This document shows, piece after piece, positions 58,251 to 64,000 of a stretch of DNA of 64,000 bases (positions are counted from its first letter, which is position 1; each line of letters starts with the position of its first letter). The DNA lies in assembly GCF_936928535.1 (NCBI RefSeq), contig NZ_CAKZHY010000165.1, positions 38,307 to 102,306 of the forward strand, in the 5' to 3' direction. Position numbers and translations under genes: made by a program. The notes beneath the pieces are model-generated. The model saw only the letters and a program-made list of their open reading frames with translations. It was not told where the DNA came from and did not search any database. Source of the stretch: an uncultured Bradyrhizobium sp. Its GTDB lineage: Bacteria; Pseudomonadota; Alphaproteobacteria; Rhizobiales; Xanthobacteraceae.

Positions 58251-59498
58251 CTACGAATGCGGCGAGGTGTAAGTCAAAAAGATCATCACGCCGACGATCA
58301 GCATCGCCGCCATGAACAGCAGCACCGCCGGCAGTCCCGCGAAGGCCGCGACCGCGCCTGACATCGACTGCATCATCGCGGTGCCGAGGAAGAAGGCGAG
58401 GTTCACCGCCGCCAGCGCCTTGCCCGCGACCTGCGCGTCGACCAGCTGCCGGCACATACCGAACAGCAGTGGCTGGGCGGAGGTCGCTAAGCCGATCAGC
58501 ACGAACAGCACGAGATCATATTGCGGCGGCATGACCTCGACGCCGAACAGCCATGCAACCGCATAATGCGGCGCGCCGAGCGCCATCAGCGCCACCAGCA
58601 CAGCCGCGAGCGTGTGCGTGCCGGCCACCAGCTCGCGGCGGCGGCCGACCTTGCGGTCGACCAGGCCCATCAGCAGGGGACCTGCGATCATCGCCAGCGT
58701 GTAGGCGCCGAGCTGGTTGCCGGCCTCGACCCGCGACAGGCCCTTGACCTGCATCAGCCATGGCCCGCCCCAGAGACCTCGCAGCACCAGCGAGGTCGCA
58801 AGCGATACCAGCGCCAGTGCGATCAGTCCGCGCAGCGGCCGCGAGAAGCCGAGCCTGAGCACCTCGATCATCTGCGCCAGCGGCGAGGCATCGTCCTTGT
58901 GCTCGGCCGGCTGGTTCGGCACCAGCACGAATACCGCGAGCGCCACCGCGATGCCGCCCGTTGCGGCGATCCAGAATCCGGCGCGCCAGCCGTAAGTGTC
59001 GACCACGAAGGCGAGCGGGCTCGACGACAGCAGCATGCCGATGTTGCCGATCGACAGGATTGCGCCCGACCACAGCCCGAAGCGCGCCGCCGACAATTCC
59101 TTGGCCGCCAGCGTCATCGGGCACATCAACATGCCCGACGTCGCGATGCCCAGCAGCAATTGCCCGAAGGCAAAGCTCGAAGGCCCCGTCGCAAGGCCCG
59201 AGGCGATCGCGCCGACCACGGTGCCTGCGAGCAGGCTCAGCGACACCGGCCGCACGCCAAAACGGTCCATCGCCGCGCCCACCGGGATCTGCGAGGCCGC
59301 AAACGCAAAATGATAGACCGAGGTCAGGCTCGCCAGCGCCTGCGGCTGCACATGGAAATCCGCCGCCATCAGATCGAGGCTGAGCGCGGGAATGGTGCGC
59401 AGCAGCGTAGAGAGCATGTGTCCGCAGGCCAGCGCCACCAGCGCAAGGATCAGCGCGCTTGTGCCACGTCCCGCGTCATCATTGGCAACCGCACTCAT
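58251..59498 (-). CDS. MFS transporter
   Basis: The 415-residue protein has about 12 membrane helices. MFS motifs include AMDRFGVRPVSLSLLAGT in the 2-3 loop. It precedes the M20-type peptidase gene by 35 bp, so a peptide or amino-acid derivative is a guess for substrate. I do not recognise a specific subfamily. Confidence 0.83.
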   Translation of the reverse strand: MSAVANDDAGRGTSALILALVALACGHMLSTLLRTIPALSLDLMAADFHVQPQALASLTSVYHFAFAASQIPVGAAMDRFGVRPVSLSLLAGTVVGAIASGLATGPSSFAFGQLLLGIATSGMLMCPMTLAAKELSAARFGLWSGAILSIGNIGMLLSSSPLAFVVDTYGWRAGFWIAATGGIAVALAVFVLVPNQPAEHKDDASPLAQMIEVLRLGFSRPLRGLIALALVSLATSLVLRGLWGGPWLMQVKGLSRVEAGNQLGAYTLAMIAGPLLMGLVDRKVGRRRELVAGTHTLAAVLVALMALGAPHYAVAWLFGVEVMPPQYDLVLFVLIGLATSAQPLLFGMCRQLVDAQVAGKALAAVNLAFFLGTAMMQSMSGAVAAFAGLPAVLLFMAAMLIVGVMIFLTYTSPHS

Positions 59499-59675
59499 CG
59501 GCGTTCCGTCCCGGCAACGTTTTGGTCGAGGTACACGATTGGGAGAGGCGTGCCAATGCCGGGAGGGGGCGGCTTATCGCATGGCCTGCCTCTGGTTTTG
59601 CGCCGAGTCGAGTTCAAGTCGAGTTGCGGCGGCTCGGCGCTACGCTATAGAGGTCGTAGCCCAACCGTCCCGATT

Positions 59676-59701
59676 CCGTCCCAAGTTTCCGTCCCAAGTT
59701 T
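59676..59701 (+). repeat. Two 13-bp direct repeats before the C45 gene
   Basis: CCGTCCCAAGTTT occurs twice in tandem and a degraded third copy (CCGTCCCGATT) precedes it. It lies 20 bp upstream of the C45 gene start. Together with the in-gene 12-bp repeat (59734-59769) it shows that this short region expands easily. Confidence 0.75.
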
Positions 59702-59721
59702 CCGTGCCAGGTGAGCATCAC

Positions 59722-60843
59722 ATGGCGGACAAGCCCAAGGACCAGCCCAAGGACCAGCCCAAGGACCAGCCCAAGACGCTCCGCGTCAGCCTTGTGCAAT
59801 GTCGCGGCACGCCCTACGAGGTCGGCCGTGCTCAAGCCGCTGCCTTTGCCGCCACCCGCAAGGGCAAGGCATTCTTGCGCAAACGACTGAAGCTGCCATG
59901 GTGGCTCAACATTCGCACCGAGGAACGTGCGTTCAGGACCTATGCGCCGTCGCTTTGGGAGGAAATCGGCGGCATCGCCGAGGGGCTCCACATCTCGATG
60001 GAGCATGCCGTCACATATTTCGGCAATGAAGGCATGCGGATGCCGACCGGCGGCTGCTCGGCTGTCATGAGTGGTGGCGTCTATGGCCGCAATTATGATT
60101 TCTGGCCGCGCGGATATGAGGGACGCTTTGCGCTCGTCCAGATCAGCGGCAGCTATGCCAGCATCGGCGGCAGCCATCAGCTCACCGGACGATTGGACGG
60201 CATGAACGAACATGGCCTCGCAATCGGCCTGCATCTGGTGAAGGCGCGACCGCGCGCGCCCGGCCTCAACAGCGTCTTGCTGGTCAGGCGCGTCCTGGAC
60301 AGCTGTGCGACGACGGCTGAGGCGATCGACCTTCTGCGACGCACGCCTCACGCCATGCAATACAATTATTCGCTGCTCGATGCCGCTGGCGTGGCTGCGG
60401 TGGTCGAAGCGGGGGCCGGCGCGGTCGCGGTGCGCGGTGGCGACTGGCTTGCCTGCACCAATCATTTCCAGTCATCGCAACTGCGGCGCCTCAATCGCCG
60501 CGTCGCGCACTCGATCGACCGGCTGCCGCCGCTGGAGGGCTGGGCCGCGCGAAATCTGACGGCCGAGCAGACGTTCCAGGCGCTCAACTTTTCGGCTTCG
60601 CCCGCCTTCCACAATTATGGTCGCGCCCAGACGCTGCATACGATCGTGGCCGAGCCGGAAAAGCGGCGTCTCCTGATCGGTATCGGGGGCGATGCCGCTG
60701 CGCTGGAAGAGGATATGCTGGACGTCGATTTCAGATCATGGGTCGCCGGCGAGGACTTGCCGACATCAGAGATCAAGGGGCAACTCAATCTTGGCCTGCA
60801 ACGGGTCCGCCGGACCAAGGCGAGGCGATGGAGCCGTCGGTGA
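59722..60843 (+). CDS. C45 autoproteolytic acyltransferase/amidohydrolase-like Ntn-hydrolase
   Basis: The 373-residue protein resembles acyl-CoA:6-aminopenicillanate acyltransferase and related C45 enzymes. The putative self-cleavage and nucleophile site is GGCSAVMSGG (C112), followed by YGRNYDFWP, GRLDGMNEHGLAIGLHLV and CTNHFQS. Cleavage before C112 would leave an alpha chain of 111 residues and a beta chain of 262. The first 18 residues contain three PKDQ units encoded by 12-bp tandem repeats. It precedes the SGNH gene by 39 bp. The substrate is unknown. Confidence 0.82.
   Translation: MADKPKDQPKDQPKDQPKTLRVSLVQCRGTPYEVGRAQAAAFAATRKGKAFLRKRLKLPWWLNIRTEERAFRTYAPSLWEEIGGIAEGLHISMEHAVTYFGNEGMRMPTGGCSAVMSGGVYGRNYDFWPRGYEGRFALVQISGSYASIGGSHQLTGRLDGMNEHGLAIGLHLVKARPRAPGLNSVLLVRRVLDSCATTAEAIDLLRRTPHAMQYNYSLLDAAGVAAVVEAGAGAVAVRGGDWLACTNHFQSSQLRRLNRRVAHSIDRLPPLEGWAARNLTAEQTFQALNFSASPAFHNYGRAQTLHTIVAEPEKRRLLIGIGGDAAALEEDMLDVDFRSWVAGEDLPTSEIKGQLNLGLQRVRRTKARRWSRR
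59734..59769 (+). repeat. 12-bp tandem repeat inside the C45 gene
   Basis: CCCAAGGACCAG occurs three times exactly, then a partial unit. It encodes PKDQ repeats just after the start codon. Confidence 0.9.
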
Positions 60844-60882
60844 TATTGGATGGGAATCTCAGTTCGATCAGGGGGCGCAAAG

Positions 60883-61380
60883 ATGATCGCCAGGCTCAGG
60901 CAAATCATTCTTCTTGGGGCATTCGGGGTGGTCGTCACGTTTGGCGCCGCTCACGCTGCAACCGTGGTGGCCCTCGGCGCCAGCAACACCTTCGGCAAGG
61001 GTGTGTCGCGTAGCCAGGCCTATCCCGCACAGCTTGAAACGCTTCTTCGTACGAGGGGCCTCAACGTCCGTGTCATCAATGCCGGCATCAACGGTGACAC
61101 CACCGGCGGCATGCTCGCGCGCCTCGATCGGGTCGTTCCGAAGGGAACGGGCGTCGTGATCCTCCAGCCCGGCGGAAACGACCGGAGAAAGCTGGCCGCC
61201 GACAACACGCCTGAAATCCAGAGCCGGCTCAGCGCGATGGGAATCAAGGTCGTCATGCTCCCGAATGGGATGCTGCATGGATTGCCGCATCAACCCGACG
61301 GGCAGCATCTCACGCCAGAGGGCTATCACATGCTGGCGGAGCAGCTGGCCGGCGAGGTCGCCGCGGCGCTCGGCAGATAG
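60883..61380 (+). CDS. Secreted SGNH/GDSL-type esterase
   Basis: The 165-residue protein has a signal peptide (residues 1-25, ending AAHA) and acts in the periplasm. The SGNH blocks are visible: Ser in ALGASNTFG, Gly/Asn in NAGINGDTTGGM, GGND in LQPGGND, and the Asp-His pair in DGQHLTPEGY. It resembles TesA-like arylesterases but is shorter. ATG at 60883 is preferred because it opens directly into the signal peptide; an ATG at 60850 adds 11 residues. It follows the C45 gene and may share its transcript. Confidence 0.85.
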   Translation: MIARLRQIILLGAFGVVVTFGAAHAATVVALGASNTFGKGVSRSQAYPAQLETLLRTRGLNVRVINAGINGDTTGGMLARLDRVVPKGTGVVILQPGGNDRRKLAADNTPEIQSRLSAMGIKVVMLPNGMLHGLPHQPDGQHLTPEGYHMLAEQLAGEVAAALGR

Positions 61381-61500
61381 CGTCTAAATCGTCTGTTGAA
61401 GCTATCGCGCATGGCGAGTCCACGAGATCACCGTGCGAAATCGGCGCGAGTTCTAGCTAGGCCGTATACCCATAAACCCGGCGGCGTGACGCGCAGGCAA

Positions 61501-61574
61501 TGTCCGCTTTGCCCCCAATAGCGGTCGGAATTGTGCGGCAGCGCAAAATGTCGCGATGGGGCCAACAGCGGACA
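61501..61574. repeat. Imperfect inverted repeat, family D
   Basis: TGTCCGCTTTGCCCCC (61501-61516) and GGGGCCAACAGCGGACA (61558-61574) form imperfect arms around 41 bp. The arms and the internal TGCGGCAGCGCAAAATG resemble a dispersed rhizobial intergenic sequence. This 247-bp gap holds no other supported feature. Confidence 0.5.
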
Positions 61575-61627
61575 CGGCATGCTCGGTCTGATATGTAGAA
61601 ACCGTCACCAGATTCGGGATCGCGTCG

Positions 61628-61900
61628 ATGGCCATGGATAAAGAAGGGTCGCGCGTCTGGCGCGGCCGGATCAGAGATATTCTGAACCAACAGTGGGACC
61701 CGATCGGCGGATGCCCTGTCGATGAATATGATGGCTATGTCGGCAAGATAGCCGCCTTGCTTCGCGACAACGCCACGGACGAAGCCCTGATGAAGTACTT
61801 CGAATGGGCCGAGGCCGTGAACATGGGCTTCGGCCAATTTGATGCCGAACGTGCACGGAAGGTAATTGCGTCGATCAGAAAACTTGGGACACCACCATAG
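61628..61900 (+). CDS. Small hypothetical protein
   Basis: The 90-residue protein has no signal peptide or membrane helix and is near-neutral. It contains WDPIGGCPVDEYDGYVGKIAALLRDN and ends with a helical FDAERARKVIASIRKLG. The WDPIG-x-P-x-EYDxY core recalls small proteins of the DUF1871/immunity-like type, but I cannot assign it. ATG at 61634 is an equal start. Confidence 0.6.
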   Translation: MAMDKEGSRVWRGRIRDILNQQWDPIGGCPVDEYDGYVGKIAALLRDNATDEALMKYFEWAEAVNMGFGQFDAERARKVIASIRKLGTPP

Positions 61901-62076
61901 TTGAAGGTTCGCGACCCACTGAGTTTCCGCTTCGGGTTCAACAGGCGACAGTCGCCGACAATCAGCACGATTTGAATTAAGCGTTTAAGCGACGTGAAAG
62001 AGCAAATCGCCTACAGGTTGTCATCGCAGCGCCGCAGATTACATGCGAAAAGCGGGACGGAGGCTGAGACACTGTC

Positions 62077-62280
62077 ATGAGATGGCCACTGCCGTATCCA
62101 AGGCGCGGTGATGTAGTGGGTATTCTATTTATCGTCGTTGTGCTTTGCCTTATCGTTTTCGGCTTCCATTGGTTTCCAACTTCTAGAACGAATAACGACT
62201 TCGATCCGGAGTGGGATTGCACCCCTGTCCCAAACGGCCAACCCATTTGCATCAAAAAGCCAGTGAACGCCGTTCGCTGA
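62077..62280 (+). CDS. Small single-span membrane protein, rhizobial type
   Basis: The 67-residue protein has MRWPLPYPRRGDVVG, one hydrophobic helix (ILFIVVVLCLIVFGFHWF) and a short outer domain with two cysteines (EWDCTPVPNGQPICIKK). Proteins with this layout are common in Bradyrhizobium genomes and have no known role; the two Cys could form a disulphide outside the membrane. Confidence 0.7.
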   Translation: MRWPLPYPRRGDVVGILFIVVVLCLIVFGFHWFPTSRTNNDFDPEWDCTPVPNGQPICIKKPVNAVR

Positions 62281-62342
62281 CGGAATTAGAGATGGAGAAG
62301 TCCGATGTGGGTCACACTGGGACACATCCGCAGATGTTCACT

Positions 62343-62576
62343 TCACGTCTTCACGGTGACGAACCCTTCGCTCCACGCATCCTTGTCGACTTCCATCTCG
62401 CAAACTTGGAAACAGTCAGGATAGTCACGAAAGCCTTCAAATTGAAGCTTGCGCATTTTTGCTGCTTCCGCTTCGGCAGCGCTGCTGTAGACCCCGACGA
62501 GTTTATCTTCAGTATCATGCTCATCTAGACCTTTTTCGCGCGGATAGCTGTGCCAGAGCAGAAAGACCGTACGCAT
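62343..62576 (-). CDS. DUF7336-like small protein
   Basis: The 77-residue protein reads VFLLWHSYP, then DKLVGVYSSAAEAEAAKMRKL, FRDYPDCFQVCEMEVDKDAWSEGF. The order of these blocks is that of a small family of proteins of unknown function found singly in many bacteria. It is opposite in direction to its neighbours. Confidence 0.72.
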   Translation of the reverse strand: MRTVFLLWHSYPREKGLDEHDTEDKLVGVYSSAAEAEAAKMRKLQFEGFRDYPDCFQVCEMEVDKDAWSEGFVTVKT

Positions 62577-62653
62577 TTTGGTGTGCCCTTCTTGTAGAGG
62601 CCGACGAAGTCAGCTTATGCTTCCATTCGATCCAACAGAATGATCAGGTTGAA

Positions 62654-63274
62654 ATGACCAACCTTGGCGTGCCTGTCGAGAGCTTAATCATAGAGCGCTT
62701 AGACGCGGGCGGCTGGCGTGTAACAGAGGCGAACCTCGTAGCGGTTTTGATGGAGCCATTTGGAATGCAGGACGAGCAATGGCCGCCCGAGAGCATCATC
62801 GAGATGATGACAAAGCTAAGCGATGGGGACATTTCTGTACTCGCGGGGGCAGTCGCAGAACGCGCGTCGATGTCAACGGCTGTCGATAGCGGCAACTACA
62901 AATTTTGGATGAAACTTGCGGAGATCGGGCTTCTGAAAGAGGATAGCCCTATTGCGCGAAAAGAACTCGCCGACATACGCATCTTCTCTGTCGTTCAAGA
63001 TGGAGTTGCGCGTCTTGAGAAGCTCTTGGATGCGTATCGAAATCGACTGATCTACGCCAAGATGAACCATTTCTTTGCGACTGAATGTGAACCATTTGCC
63101 GTGAAAGCTGTCGAACACGTAAAGAGATCTGGAGGTGGCACGCCCGAGATTGTTATTTTAATGGGCCTCCTTCTTGCTTCAGTCCTCACCAAGAGTTACC
63201 CGCAACAGAACTGTGAGCAAATCGTTCAACCTATCGCCGATCTCGCACGAAAGCGGCTGAAGGGCGCAGTGTAA
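62654..63274 (+). CDS. Hypothetical soluble helical protein
   Basis: The 206-residue protein is mostly helical, with no signal peptide. It begins MTNLGVPVESLIIERLDAGG and includes LEKLLDAYRNRLIYAKMNHFF and a short hydrophobic stretch (EIVILMGLLLASVL). I do not recognise it. Codon use is less GC-rich than in the core genes, which suggests horizontal origin. AGG lies a few bases before the ATG at 62654; the longer frame has no protein character. Confidence 0.6.
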   Translation: MTNLGVPVESLIIERLDAGGWRVTEANLVAVLMEPFGMQDEQWPPESIIEMMTKLSDGDISVLAGAVAERASMSTAVDSGNYKFWMKLAEIGLLKEDSPIARKELADIRIFSVVQDGVARLEKLLDAYRNRLIYAKMNHFFATECEPFAVKAVEHVKRSGGGTPEIVILMGLLLASVLTKSYPQQNCEQIVQPIADLARKRLKGAV

Positions 63275-63402
63275 GCGGCGCGCGGGTCACCGAGCAATCA
63301 CTTCGTGCTAATGGCCGCTACGGGCAAGCTGACTTGATCGTTTGCAAACCGATTGCATTCGAAGACAGGCGACGCAAATCTAACTGAACTGACGGTGCCG
63401 GA

Positions 63403-63681
63403 ATGAAGTGGCTTGTTACTCTTGCGTTCTTCGGCTTTTGTTGGTGGCGCGTAGCGCGAGCGCGCGAACGAACTTCTGAATTGGCGGCAACAGGAATTTT
63501 GCGTTCACCGCTGTACTGGGTATCGAACGCCCTGGTTGCCCTCTTGTTGGCGCTGGTGCTGTACATTGCCCACATTCACAATCAGTTGCCCGTTCCGGCC
63601 TTCCTCTGGCTCACCGCCGTCACAATCATCGTGGCTTTGCTTTTCCTGCGCCGCGCGCTGAAATGGCGCTACCCTGTTTAG
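63403..63681 (+). CDS. Small membrane protein
   Basis: The 92-residue protein has a short helix at the start (WLVTLAFFGFCWW), a basic loop (RVARARERTSE) and two more helices (YWVSNALVALLLALVLYIAHI and FLWLTAVTIIVALLFL). It is probably an inner-membrane protein. I do not recognise the family; it precedes another small membrane protein by 28 bp. Confidence 0.55.
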   Translation: MKWLVTLAFFGFCWWRVARARERTSELAATGILRSPLYWVSNALVALLLALVLYIAHIHNQLPVPAFLWLTAVTIIVALLFLRRALKWRYPV

Positions 63682-63709
63682 CTAGACCACCGCAATTCTG
63701 CACTTGGTC

Positions 63710-63934
63710 ATGGCAAATAACACGAGCAACATCCCAACCGGACGGAGCTATCTGGGGTTTGCCCTAGCTTGGACCGTCCTGCTTTTCCCGGTCTATCTGA
63801 TTTGCATCGCTCTGTTTGCAGCCGGTCGTTGGGAAATTGGCCTTCTCACTATCTTGTTCGCCGCCTTTGGCTTTGTTCGACACCGCGTACGGCTCGGTAG
63901 ACGCGCGAAGCGCGGCCTCGTTCGCAGGCGATGA
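63710..63934 (+). CDS. Small membrane protein with basic tail
   Basis: The 74-residue protein has two hydrophobic helices (YLGFALAWTVLLFPVYLICI and GLLTILFAAFGFV) and a strongly basic C-terminus (RHRVRLGRRAKRG). ATG at 63710 is used; a TTG two codons before is less likely. It may pair with the preceding gene. The last 66 bp of the window hold nothing I can support. Confidence 0.5.
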   Translation: MANNTSNIPTGRSYLGFALAWTVLLFPVYLICIALFAAGRWEIGLLTILFAAFGFVRHRVRLGRRAKRGLVRRR

Positions 63935-64000
63935 TGTCCGTTCAGGGTCTTGGTCGTGTAAAAACGCGTAATCGTGGTGCGCTTTCTTGAAGCCAAAAGC

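Overview
The window looks like chromosome of a high-GC alphaproteobacterium, most probably Bradyrhizobium or a close relative. This rests on strong G/C third-position bias, the protein families present (DUF1194, a small R/K-rich protein at 49.4 kb, a small membrane protein at 62.1 kb), FixK/FNR-type boxes, and several families of palindromic intergenic repeats typical of rhizobia. The genus is an inference from reading, not from a search.

Left part (1-21.5 kb) is mostly housekeeping. It holds the 5' end of a protein-kinase gene, a class III nucleotidyl cyclase, clpS, and then a fluoride-resistance operon (MFS transporter, two CrcB channels, DUF190). That operon reads leftward from a well-formed fluoride riboswitch (about 4940-5003) followed by an intrinsic terminator (4872-4895). 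After it come a DUF1194 VWA-like protein, two secreted or envelope hypotheticals, a Tat-exported nitroreductase-like protein, an RNA-modification pair (rumA-like and tlyA), a nucleoside deoxyribosyltransferase, dxs, xseB, an HDAC-family deacetylase, a 5'-nucleotidase, an enoyl-CoA hydratase homologue, an MFS transporter and a large acyl-CoA dehydrogenase.

The most striking part is 21.8-34.55 kb. A tRNA-Gln(TTG) gene is followed by 12.7 kb of accessory genes that end in an exact 15-bp copy of the tRNA 3' end (21818-21832 and 34539-34553), which is the signature of a tRNA-targeted genomic island. No integrase is left. Every transcription unit inside has a FixK/FNR-type box (TTGA-N6-TCAA) in its upstream region: one before carS, one between the GH1 operon and the agarase-like gene, two between ppsA and the HtrA protease, and one before a CBS-BON protein. 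The cargo combines a sugar module (GH1 glycosidase, glucokinase, PfkB kinase, agarase-like hydrolase, PEP synthase) with envelope functions (CDP-archaeol-synthase-like CarS, SbmA/BacA-like transporter, metallophosphoesterase, HtrA). It reads as an island switched on at low oxygen.

From 34.57 to 42.3 kb lies a tightly packed leftward catabolic operon: a LeuC/LeuD-like hydro-lyase, a class V aminotransferase, a Fe3+/aminoethylphosphonate-type ABC importer and a threonine-aldolase-like enzyme. A divergent IclR regulator faces it across a 17-bp palindrome. Next are a two-domain VOC protein and a divergent family III CoA-transferase, then a divergent Mfd-like helicase with a repeat-rich basic N-terminus.

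The right part (49-61.4 kb) carries a sodium symporter/sialidase-like/SDR operon, a Tat-type caspase-family protein, an M20 amidohydrolase, an enolase-superfamily enzyme, an M20-type peptidase, an MFS transporter, a C45 acyltransferase-like Ntn-hydrolase and an SGNH esterase. The last 2.6 kb holds short, mostly orphan genes and looks accessory.
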